Source of the DNA: Candidatus Atribacteria bacterium
Lineage (GTDB): Bacteria; Atribacterota; Phoenicimicrobiia; Phoenicimicrobiales; Phoenicimicrobiaceae
Length of the DNA stretch: 15,064 nucleotides
Direction of reading: 5' to 3'
Assembly (NCBI GenBank): GCA_003513845.1
Contig: DOTB01000059.1
Location: 1-15,064, forward strand
Shown here: positions 6,443 to 13,554 of the stretch, piece after piece
Layout of the letters: each line of letters starts with the position of its first letter
Position numbering within the stretch: position 1 is the first letter of the stretch
The notes under the pieces: model-generated
The model's database searches: none
Seen by the model: the letters and a program-made list of their open reading frames with translations, nothing else
What the model was told of the DNA's origin: nothing
Program-made: the position numbers and the translations under genes

Positions 6443-7459
6443 ATGGTTATGGAAAGAAGAACGAAAGTCGAATTATTCCTGTTAGATAATTTAATCTGGC
6501 TAATTTTAGCAGGTTATTTTTTGATAAATGCTTTAGTTACCCCCAGGTTTTTTACTTATAATAACATAATAAACATATTTTATCATTCTACTATATTGGG
6601 TATGTTAGTTCTAGGGCAAGGTTTGGTTTTAATGACCGGCCATCTCGACCTTTCTATCGAATCCACCTTAGCCTTTGCTCCCGGTATAGCTATTTTATTA
6701 ACCACTAAATGGGTACCTGGTCTTAATCCAATAATTGCTATTATCTTAACGCTTTTAATAGGAGCCTTAGTTGGATTATTTAACGGTTATTGTATTACCA
6801 GAATTGGAATAAACGCTTTCTTGCAAACCCTTTCTATGCTCATAATACTAAGAGGTTTGGTTTTATATTTAATACCTTTGGCGATATACGGCCTTGATGA
6901 AACCTATATTTTTTTTGGCAGAGCAAGAACCTTTGGGAATATTCCTGTGGCTGTTTTTTTAATGCTGGGTATTTTCGTTCTTTTTGATTTTGTTTTAAAA
7001 AGGACCCCCTTTGGTCGTTATCTTTTAGCCACAGGGGGGAATGCTAGAGCTAGTTACATTTCAGGAATCAATACCAATAAATCCATAATTTCTGCTTTTG
7101 TACTGGCTGGATTATTAGCTTCAGTAGCAGGACTTTTGGCTGCTGGTAGGCAGAATGCAGTTAACAATACAATGGGTGATGGAATGGTATTGTTATCTTT
7201 TGCTGGAGCTATTTTAGGAGGAGTTAGTGTAAGTGGTGGAAAAGGGACTTCTATTGGTATGTTGGGAGGAACTCTATTTCTTGGTATGATTAGTAATTCT
7301 CTGACACTTTTAGGAGTAAATGTCTTTATTGTATATGCACTTCAAGGACTATTAATTTTCGTAGCCCTAGTTTTAGACCGGGTTAAAGTAAAGGCTGAAG
7401 AACTTTTATTCCGGAGAGAGATGCTTAAAAAACTTGGAATTTCTATGAAGAAAGATTGA
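6443..7459 (+). CDS. RbsC-like sugar ABC transporter permease
   Basis: Inner-membrane channel subunit of the branched-chain amino acid/ribose permease family, 338 residues, with about eight to ten hydrophobic segments; it probably works as a homodimer with the double ATPase. Family motifs: TGHLDLS (65-71, like the TGGIDLSVG loop of RbsC), the ATPase-contacting loop GGNARASYISGI (198-209) and GGKGTSIG (265-272) before the last helices. Translation can start at 6443 or at the in-frame ATG two codons later; AAAGGA lies just upstream of both. It is the last gene of the locus, 116 nt before the terminator hairpin. The C-terminal tail is basic (RREMLKK). Confidence 0.95.
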   Translation: MVMERRTKVELFLLDNLIWLILAGYFLINALVTPRFFTYNNIINIFYHSTILGMLVLGQGLVLMTGHLDLSIESTLAFAPGIAILLTTKWVPGLNPIIAIILTLLIGALVGLFNGYCITRIGINAFLQTLSMLIILRGLVLYLIPLAIYGLDETYIFFGRARTFGNIPVAVFLMLGIFVLFDFVLKRTPFGRYLLATGGNARASYISGINTNKSIISAFVLAGLLASVAGLLAAGRQNAVNNTMGDGMVLLSFAGAILGGVSVSGGKGTSIGMLGGTLFLGMISNSLTLLGVNVFIVYALQGLLIFVALVLDRVKVKAEELLFRREMLKKLGISMKKD

Positions 7460-7556
7460 GAGATGCAGATTAAATCCGAGTAGATTTGGAATATAAGATA
7501 GAATGAGAAAAGATTCCTTAAATTGGGATAGATGTAAAAAAATAGAGTACAAACGA

Positions 7557-7580
7557 GCCCAAAGTTATTAGTTATAAGGG
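7557..7580 (+). promoter_or_regulatory. Conserved pre-terminator element, copy 2
   Basis: Matches 257-280 at 21 of 24 positions, beginning GCCCAAAG and ending AAGGG, and again runs into the 5' arm of a terminator hairpin. The hairpin sequences beyond it are unrelated (stems differ in length and sequence), so the conservation is in the upstream part. I found no convincing promoter just upstream of this copy. Confidence 0.5.
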
Positions 7581-7608
7581 GGTGGACCATATATCACCTC
7601 CTTTTTTT
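7576..7608 (+). terminator. Intrinsic terminator closing the sugar-transport locus
   Basis: AAGGGGGTG (7576-7584) pairs with CACCTCCTT (7595-7603), with one G-U wobble, around a 10-nt loop. A run of seven T spans 7602-7608. It lies about 115 nt after the permease gene. Confidence 0.85.
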
Positions 7609-7869
7609 ATTGCTTGATTATAGATTAATATTTTAACTGGCAAGAGACAAGGGATTTTTTAAGGCCAGGAGCGGATCTTTAAAATGGGTTAAATAGTTTG
7701 CGAGAAGGACATTATATGGGTATGAGGTGGCATGACCCTGACCAACAAGAGGGGGGACTTGGTAAAAACTAAAAATAAGATATTGCAAGGAATAATAAAT
7801 AATCACGTTATAACGTTATAACTAGAATAGATGAGAAATATAAGAGATATAAGAAAGGAGAGTTAAGAA
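7609..7869 (+). promoter_or_regulatory. Upstream region of the aminotransferase operon
   Basis: No gene is visible. The region holds the 16-bp palindrome at 7807-7822 and ends in a good ribosome site (AAAGGAGAG) before the ATG at 7870. TTGCAA (7783-7788) followed by TATAAC (7809-7814) is a possible but poorly spaced promoter (20 nt). Two very short frames near 7716 and 7732 have no convincing support. Confidence 0.4.
7807..7822. promoter_or_regulatory. Perfect 16-bp palindrome, candidate operator
   Basis: GTTATAACGTTATAAC equals its own reverse complement and is also a tandem of two GTTATAAC palindromes. It ends 47 nt before the aminotransferase start codon and contains two TATAAC hexamers that could serve as -10 elements. 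That is the expected place and shape for a dimeric repressor site. No regulator gene lies in the window. Confidence 0.45.
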
Positions 7870-8973
7870 ATGAAAAAAGAAGAAACTTTAGTTCGTAAGG
7901 GGATCTTAGACTTAAAGCCCTATATCCCTGGTAAACCCATTGAGGAAGTTCAGCAAGAATTGGGTCTTAAAGAAGTGATAAAATTAGCCTCCAATGAAAC
8001 TTCTATCGGCCCCTCCCCCTTAGCCTTAGAGGCTATAAAAAAGGAGATAAAAAATATTAACCTTTATCCTGAAGGTTCAAGCAGGGCCTTAAGAGAAAAA
8101 TTAGCCCATAAATTAAATCTTGACCCCGAAATGATCATAGTAGGTAATGGAGCTGATGATGTTATTGATGTTATAGGAATGACTTTTATCAACGAGGGAG
8201 ATGAAGTAATAGCCGGAGAGGTTACCTTCCCGGCCTATGAAACCATCACTACCATTATGGGGGGAAAATTCCTTCCGGTCAAACTTAAAGATTACTCTCT
8301 GGACTTAGAAGAGATGTCCCGCTGCCTCAATGATCGTACTAAGCTTATTTTCCTCTGTAATCCCAATAACCCTACCGGCACCATGGTGGATAAGGAGGCT
8401 GTCGATAATTTTCTAAAACAAGTTCCAGAAAAGGTAGTGGTAGTCTTTGACGAAGCTTATTGTGACTATGTAGAAGATCCAGCTTATCCGGATAGCCTCT
8501 CCTATATTAGAGAGGGTAGGAAAGTAATTACCCTCCGTACTTTCTCTAAAATTGCCGGGATAGCTGGGCTTCGAGCAGGCTACGGGATAGCCAATGCCGA
8601 CTTAATCGGCTATCTAAGACGGGTAGTAAATCCTTTCACTACCAATCGCTTAGCTCAGGTAGCTGCCGCTGCCTCTTTAGATGACCAAAAGCATCGTAAA
8701 AAAGTTTTACAAACCAATCAAGAAGGTAAGAGCTATCTCTATAAAGAACTAAAAGCATTAGGGCTTTTTTATCTCCCTACCGAAACTAACTTTATCTTTA
8801 TCGATTTAAAGAGAGATAGCACCACTGTTTTTAACGAGTTATTGAAGAAAGGGGTAATTGTTCGGCCAGGGGGAATGTATGGTTGTCCGACTTTTATTCG
8901 GGTGACTATTGGGACGGCGTATGAAAACCAGAAGTTTATAGGGGCCCTCCAGGAGGTAACGAATAAAAAATAA
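7870..8973 (+). CDS. HisC-family (histidinol-phosphate/aromatic amino acid) aminotransferase
   Basis: Class I/II PLP-dependent aminotransferase, 367 residues, the normal length for HisC. Visible motifs: LASNET (39-44), YPEGSSRAL (66-74), the PLP-contacting NPNNPTG (164-170), FDEAY (193-197), the Schiff-base lysine K227 in TFSK, R235 in LRAGYG and the carboxylate-binding R344 in FIRVTIG. Proteins of this family interconvert histidinol phosphate and imidazole-acetol phosphate, or transaminate aromatic amino acids with 2-oxoglutarate. Here the next genes encode indolepyruvate:ferredoxin oxidoreductase, so I infer conversion of Trp/Phe/Tyr to arylpyruvates rather than histidine synthesis. No other his gene is alongside. 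A dual role cannot be excluded. AAGGAG lies about 10 nt before the ATG. Confidence 0.9.
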   Translation: MKKEETLVRKGILDLKPYIPGKPIEEVQQELGLKEVIKLASNETSIGPSPLALEAIKKEIKNINLYPEGSSRALREKLAHKLNLDPEMIIVGNGADDVIDVIGMTFINEGDEVIAGEVTFPAYETITTIMGGKFLPVKLKDYSLDLEEMSRCLNDRTKLIFLCNPNNPTGTMVDKEAVDNFLKQVPEKVVVVFDEAYCDYVEDPAYPDSLSYIREGRKVITLRTFSKIAGIAGLRAGYGIANADLIGYLRRVVNPFTTNRLAQVAAAASLDDQKHRKKVLQTNQEGKSYLYKELKALGLFYLPTETNFIFIDLKRDSTTVFNELLKKGVIVRPGGMYGCPTFIRVTIGTAYENQKFIGALQEVTNKK

Positions 8974-9237
8974 GAAATGAAAATGAATAAGAAGTAAAAA
9001 ATATACAGAAGCTGAGTAAAGTTAGTCATTGTGCAGGTATAACTGAAGCAATGACAAATGACAGAAGAAAAGGGTGCTTGCCATGACCAAATAAAAGAAA
9101 AAGAAACACGTATAAAATATATAAAGTAAGAAATCTTTTTGTTCGAATTGCTTTCTCAGGTCAAAGTATAAATTCAGGGTAATTTTGGTTATGCATTACC
9201 AGAGTTTTAATAAAAATTTTTATATAGGAGGTAAAAA
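8974..9237 (+). other. Spacer between aminotransferase and iorA
   Basis: Non-coding, AT-rich. It contains an inverted repeat GTCATTG (9025-9031) / CAATGAC (9049-9055) without a T-run, and ends in AGGAGGT, 6 nt before the TTG start of iorA. TTGGTT (9185-9190), 17 nt, TAATAA (9208-9213) is a weak promoter candidate. No clear terminator is present, so read-through from the aminotransferase gene is plausible. Confidence 0.4.
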
Positions 9238-11127
9238 TTGAGGAAATTATTGACCGGAAATGAGGCAGTGGTCGAAGGGATAATCGAGGCTGGGGTAGAG
9301 GTAGTTAGTGGCTATCCCGGGACCCCCTCTACCGAGGTGATTCTAACCCTCTTACCCCTTGTAAAAGAATTAGGTATTCATATTGAATGGAGCGTGAATG
9401 AAAAAGTAGCGGCAGAGATCGCTGCGGGGGCTGCCTGGGCGGGGAAGAGGGCTCTTACTACCATGAAGATGTCGGGAGTAAATGTAGCTGCTGATTCTTT
9501 AGCCTCTATCGCTTATAGTGGTTGTACCGGGGGATTAGTTATTTTTGTAGCCGATGATCCAGGGGCCCATGCTGGGATGCCGGAGCAAGACTCTCGTTAT
9601 TACGCTAAATCATTGGTAATCCCTATGCTGGATCTGGCTTCTCAGCAGGAATGCCTGGATTATGTGAAACTGGCTCTGGAAATCTCGGAAAAAATTGGGG
9701 GACCCATTTTTTTAAGATCTACTACCGAAGTCTCTCATACCGCCTCTAATATAGAAACTGGTAAGAAATTAAAATTAGAAAAAAAAGAGGCGCATTTTGA
9801 ACGTAATATAGTTAAATATACTAAAGCAAGTAGTGCCTGGTGTATGGCTCAACATCAGGAGGCCCTTAATCGCTTAGCTCTGGCTTTGAAAATAGCGGAT
9901 AATTATGTCACTGAATCGGGGATAAAGGTAAATAAAACTCACTTCGAACCCGATAGTCCCTACGGGGTAATTTATGCCGGTGCGGTAGAAGGAAATTTCC
10001 GAGAAGCGTTGAAGATATATCAACTAAAAATTTCCTGGCTGAAGATAGGGATGGTCCATCCTCTGCCCGAAGAGAGGATAAAGGAATTTTTAGCCAAAGT
10101 AGATAGAGTACTCATCTTAGAAGAATTAGACCCGATTATAGAAAAGGAAGTGTTCAGGTTAGCCTCCCCTGGGGATGGGGAAAAGAAGGTAAAAATTTTA
10201 GGGAAATTAGATCATCTACTTCCTTTAACTGGGAACTATTCTTTTAGGCAGGTGAAAGGTGCTCTGGAAGTGCTTTTAGATACCCAACTGGAAGTCGACC
10301 CGGATCCTCAGCTTTTACAGAGAGCTAAGGAATTGGAGGTTAAACGGCCGACCTCCTTTTGTGTAGGTTGTCCCCATCGGGGGACCTATTTTGCTTTAAA
10401 CCAAGCAATTAAAAATTTGAAGTATAAAAAGGGAGAAATTATTATAACGGGGGATATAGGGTGCACTATTTTAGGGATGAATCAACCTTTTGAGAGTTGC
10501 TGGACCGAAGTAGCTATGGGAGCAAGTATAGGGATAGCGCAGGGATTCAAATGGGCCGGGATAAAAAAACCGGTAGTAGCTACTATCGGAGATTCTACTT
10601 TCTTCCACGCCGGTATTCCTCCTCTTATTAATGCTGTTTATCAGCAGGTCCCTCTAACGGTGATTATTTTGGATAATGGTTGGACGGCCATGACCGGCTT
10701 TGAAGAGAACCCAGGGACTATCCCTTTAAAGGAAGTTAGCCGGACTCGAGTGGATATTGCGGAAGTATGTCGGGGTTGTGGAGTGAAAAAAGTAAATACT
10801 ATTGATCCTTATAGGCCGGAAGAGGCAATAAAAGCAATAATGGAGTCTCTAGAATATCCCGAGGTTTCGGTAATAGTTTCTCGTCGGGAGTGCGCTCTGC
10901 AGGCTAAAAGAAGAGAGATTAGACTCCCCCAGCGCAAAGTAGATATCGAAAAATGTACCGGCTGTCGGATCTGCTTGAATACTTTGGCCTGCCCGGCCAT
11001 GGTATTTCATCCTAAAGAGGAAAATAATAAGCCCTATATGGAAATTACTGCTGATTGTTTTGGCTGTGGATTATGTGCATTTACTTGTCCGACCGGGGCG
11101 ATAGAGGTGATAAAAGATGGAGAATAA
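9238..11127 (+). CDS. Indolepyruvate:ferredoxin oxidoreductase, alpha subunit
   Basis: Thiamine-diphosphate enzyme subunit, 629 residues, close to the usual IorA size. With IorB it oxidatively decarboxylates arylpyruvates to aryl-acetyl-CoA, reducing ferredoxin. The TTG start is chosen because AGGAGGT lies 6 nt upstream and MRKLLTGNEAVVEGIIEAGV is the normal N-terminus. The order is as in the family: pyrimidine-binding domain at the N-terminus (YPGTPSTEV 26-34, E55), then FCVGCPHRG (374-382), the TPP/Mg site GDST (451-454) with DNGWTAMTG (479-487), and a ferredoxin-like C-terminus. The first cluster has C573, C576, C579 and C585 (five residues before the last Cys, an atypical spacing I recall for IorA). 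The second has C607, C610, C613 and C617 followed by Pro. It overlaps iorB by 11 nt, implying translational coupling. Cytosolic and presumably oxygen-sensitive. Confidence 0.96.
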   Translation: MRKLLTGNEAVVEGIIEAGVEVVSGYPGTPSTEVILTLLPLVKELGIHIEWSVNEKVAAEIAAGAAWAGKRALTTMKMSGVNVAADSLASIAYSGCTGGLVIFVADDPGAHAGMPEQDSRYYAKSLVIPMLDLASQQECLDYVKLALEISEKIGGPIFLRSTTEVSHTASNIETGKKLKLEKKEAHFERNIVKYTKASSAWCMAQHQEALNRLALALKIADNYVTESGIKVNKTHFEPDSPYGVIYAGAVEGNFREALKIYQLKISWLKIGMVHPLPEERIKEFLAKVDRVLILEELDPIIEKEVFRLASPGDGEKKVKILGKLDHLLPLTGNYSFRQVKGALEVLLDTQLEVDPDPQLLQRAKELEVKRPTSFCVGCPHRGTYFALNQAIKNLKYKKGEIIITGDIGCTILGMNQPFESCWTEVAMGASIGIAQGFKWAGIKKPVVATIGDSTFFHAGIPPLINAVYQQVPLTVIILDNGWTAMTGFEENPGTIPLKEVSRTRVDIAEVCRGCGVKKVNTIDPYRPEEAIKAIMESLEYPEVSVIVSRRECALQAKRREIRLPQRKVDIEKCTGCRICLNTLACPAMVFHPKEENNKPYMEITADCFGCGLCAFTCPTGAIEVIKDGE

Positions 11128-11725
11128 TTTTTATTTAATCGGAGTAGGTGGACAGGGAGTGATAAGCTTAGGACAAATTCTCGCTGATTATGCTCTGAAA
11201 AAAGGAGAGCGAGTTAAATTTTTCAAAGAAGTGGGCATGGCTCAGCGGGGTGGTCCAGCTCATAGTGAAGTTAGAATGGGCGAGGTGTTCGGGTCCAGGA
11301 TTCCTCCCCTCTCTGCTGATCTTGTAGTAGTTATGGAACTGGCTGAAGGACTAAAAACTTTGGAATTGGTTAAACCGGGAGGGATGGTTATTTTAAATAA
11401 AAAGAAGATATACCCGCTTGATTTGATGGTTCATCCCGAAAAATATCCTAAGGAGGCAGAGATAGCCTACTTATTTGAAGAGGCCGGGGCAAAATTATTT
11501 TGGATAGATGCCGGAGAAATAGCAAACGAGGTCGGTCTTCCTTTGGCCGAAAATATTGTCTTACTGGGAGTCATCACTTATCTTGCTTCTCTGGATAAAG
11601 AGATTATATTAACGGTTTTAAAGGAAAATATCCCTTACGAGGTAGAGAAGAATATGGCTGCTTTTGATAGGGGCTATAAAATAGCAGAAGAAAATAAAGC
11701 AGAAAAAGAGAAAGGAGAGGCGTAA
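11117..11725 (+). CDS. Indolepyruvate:ferredoxin oxidoreductase, beta subunit
   Basis: A 202-residue member of the 2-oxoacid:ferredoxin oxidoreductase gamma-type domain, the partner of IorA. Motifs: GVGGQGVISLGQILADYALK from residue 9 and MAQRGGPAHSEVR (41-53), both characteristic of IorB. GAGGTG lies inside the 3' end of iorA, about 10 nt before the ATG, consistent with coupled translation and equal subunit amounts. The C-terminus is lysine/glutamate-rich (from about 190). One base separates its stop from the start of the next gene, so alpha, beta and the acyl-CoA synthetase subunit are clearly co-transcribed. Confidence 0.95.
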   Translation: MENNFYLIGVGGQGVISLGQILADYALKKGERVKFFKEVGMAQRGGPAHSEVRMGEVFGSRIPPLSADLVVVMELAEGLKTLELVKPGGMVILNKKKIYPLDLMVHPEKYPKEAEIAYLFEEAGAKLFWIDAGEIANEVGLPLAENIVLLGVITYLASLDKEIILTVLKENIPYEVEKNMAAFDRGYKIAEENKAEKEKGEA

Positions 11726-11726
11726 G

Positions 11727-13076
11727 GTGAGGGAAGATAGGGAAGATATGCAAAATTTTTTTAACCCTCGTTCGGTGGCCATCTTTGGTTCGATGAAAGA
11801 GGGGAAGACGGCCTTAGAAATAGTAAAAAACCTGGTAGAAGGAGGATTTAAGGGGGATATATACCCTGTAAGTCAGAGTGGCGGTCAGGTTTTTGGTTTA
11901 GAGGTCTATACAGATTTTAGAAATTTAGAGATTGATTTAGCGGTTATCGCTATCCCCAGCTCTTCCATTCCTCCCCTTTTAGAAGATTTGGGCAAACAAG
12001 GGGTTAAGGCAGCAATTATCATCTCGGCAGGGTTTTCCGAAGTGGGTAATTTTGAAGAAGAAGAGAAGATTAAAAAAATTGCTCGGCAGTACCAGATGAG
12101 GGTTGTTGGCCCTAATTGCGCAGGTATTATGAATACGGGAAATAATCTCTTTGCCAGTATCGAAGTTCGTGCCCTTCCGGGAAGTACCGCTTTTATTACT
12201 CAGAGCGGCGCCCTGGGGGGTGCGGTCTTGATGATGGCTGAAGAATTGGGTTTTGGCTTTTCCAAATTTGTAAGTTATGGGAATAGATGTGATGTGGGGG
12301 AGGTAGATTTAATCAGCTATTTACGAGATGACCCCCCAACTAAAGTAATTACTCTTTATATTGAAGGATTGCCCGAGGGGAGAAAATTTCTAAAAGAAGC
12401 CAGAGAAACAGTGACTAAAAAACCTATTATTGCTATTAAAGCGGGTAAACACGAGGCAGGGAGGAGGGCTACCACTTCTCATACCGGCTCTCTCGCCGGG
12501 GAAGACCGAATTTATGAGGCAGCCTTTAGACAATTTGGTATTTTACGAGTGGAAGATCTGGAAGAGATGTTTGATTTAAGCCGAGGTTTACTCAGTTATC
12601 CCTGGATTGAGGGAAAGAGGATTGCGGTAGTGACCAACGCCGGGGGACCAGCAGTTATGACTACGGATAAGTTAGAAGATTTAGGATTAGAAGTTCCTGA
12701 ACCTTCCTCGGCCTTAAAGGATAGACTGAGGGAATTACTTCCTCCCCATGTCTCTTTGAGGAACCCTTTTGACCTTTTAGCCTATGGTAGTGCGGAGACT
12801 TTTGCCTCAGTAATTAAGGCTATCGCCCCCGAATATGACGCCCTCATAGTAATATTTGTGCCCACGGCTTATATGGATTCTGTCCGAATTGCCCAAGCGG
12901 TGGGAGAAGCTAAAAAAAGTATAGATAAATCTCTCTTTACCTGTTTTATGGCGGGCAGATTAGTAAAAGAGGGTATCAAAGAATTAGAAAGATACGGGAT
13001 TCCTAATTATAAAACTGGTGAGCGGTGTGCTAAAGTGATCCACCAAATAGTCTTACAGGCTCAAAAAAATAGGTAA
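11727..13076 (+). CDS. ADP-forming acyl-CoA synthetase (acetate/aryl-acetate-CoA ligase), alpha subunit
   Basis: This enzyme converts an acyl-CoA, ADP and phosphate to the free acid, CoA and ATP, the energy-conserving step of amino-acid fermentation. The 449 residues fit the separate alpha subunit of the archaeal type rather than the roughly 700-residue fused form. Domains in order: CoA-binding Rossmann domain (about 10-135, with VVGPNCAG at 126-133), a succinyl-CoA-synthetase-like domain (TQSGALG 158-164, YIEG 211-214) and a ligase-CoA domain (about 295-445). The phosphohistidine is H252 in TTSHTGSLAG. The start is GTG at 11727, one base after the iorB stop, with AAGGAGAGG upstream; an in-frame ATG at 11748 would also give a normal N-terminus. 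The beta (ATP-grasp) subunit needed for activity is not in the window: the next gene encodes a binding protein. Its position makes aryl-acetyl-CoA from IorAB the likely substrate. Confidence 0.9.
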   Translation: MREDREDMQNFFNPRSVAIFGSMKEGKTALEIVKNLVEGGFKGDIYPVSQSGGQVFGLEVYTDFRNLEIDLAVIAIPSSSIPPLLEDLGKQGVKAAIIISAGFSEVGNFEEEEKIKKIARQYQMRVVGPNCAGIMNTGNNLFASIEVRALPGSTAFITQSGALGGAVLMMAEELGFGFSKFVSYGNRCDVGEVDLISYLRDDPPTKVITLYIEGLPEGRKFLKEARETVTKKPIIAIKAGKHEAGRRATTSHTGSLAGEDRIYEAAFRQFGILRVEDLEEMFDLSRGLLSYPWIEGKRIAVVTNAGGPAVMTTDKLEDLGLEVPEPSSALKDRLRELLPPHVSLRNPFDLLAYGSAETFASVIKAIAPEYDALIVIFVPTAYMDSVRIAQAVGEAKKSIDKSLFTCFMAGRLVKEGIKELERYGIPNYKTGERCAKVIHQIVLQAQKNR

Positions 13077-13554
13077 AGATATCAAACAAAAAACAATTCA
13101 ACCTCTTCCAATATAGAGGAGATTAGCCTATAATAAAAATAATTTAGAGTACTTTTTATATGAGGTTATATGAGGCAGCAATAATATTTGGAATACTTTT
13201 TTGGTGAGGCAATTCGGGCAAAACTATATAATTATAATTATAATTATGATAAAATTATAACAGTAATAATAGTGTTATTCTTTTGAGCCGAGGTTTGCAA
13301 TATCCAATTAGTGACTATCTTATATAAGAGGTTAGCGACAAATGGAAAATTTAAGCTTTTAAGTAAGCAAGAAGGGAATCCAGCTCAGGGAAGGGGGTAA
13401 CTACCCTCTTTAATGTCAAACTTCTGCATGTGAGGAACTATAGTTATCTTTAAACAGGACCTTTAGAAAAGAGGAGGTGATGGCCTATTTTAGATAATAA
13501 ATTTTAAAGATAATTAAAGTTTATAAAAATTATAAAAGAAGGAGGAAAAAGAAG
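13077..13554 (+). promoter_or_regulatory. 478-nt non-coding leader before the amino-acid-binding protein gene
   Basis: No gene is visible. It holds a TATAAT-like repeat tract at 13225-13247 (ATAATT repeated about three times), with TTGGTG at 13201-13206 as a possible -35 box 18 nt upstream of TATATA (13225-13230). A hairpin follows at 13391-13410 (AAGGGGG with CCCTCTT, loop TAACTA), lacking a real T-run. A GGAGGTGATG near 13473 opens only five codons. A separate promoter for the binding protein is likely; a structured leader is possible but unproven. Confidence 0.4.
13228..13247. repeat. Short AT tandem repeat
   Basis: ATAATT is repeated three times plus two bases. Several overlapping TATAAT hexamers result, so it may act as, or degrade into, promoter -10 sequence. 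Confidence 0.5.

Noticed and set aside
7557..7608. T-box riboswitch, suggested by AGGGGGTGGACC in the terminator arm
   Set aside because: The canonical AGGGTGGNACCGCG core is not present, there is no recognisable Stem I with a specifier loop, and the motif is simply the terminator arm. The related copy at 257-320 lacks it.
7716..7830. Short ORFs/leader peptides (ATG at 7716 with 18 codons; ATG at 7732 with 29 codons)
   Set aside because: One has only a modest ribosome site, the other has one too close to the start. Neither shows a run of regulatory codons or recognisable protein features.
962..8973. Reading HisD and HisC as parts of a histidine biosynthesis operon
   Set aside because: They lie in different transcription units separated by transporter genes and two terminators, no other his gene is present, the HDH active site is altered, and the aminotransferase is linked to IorAB.
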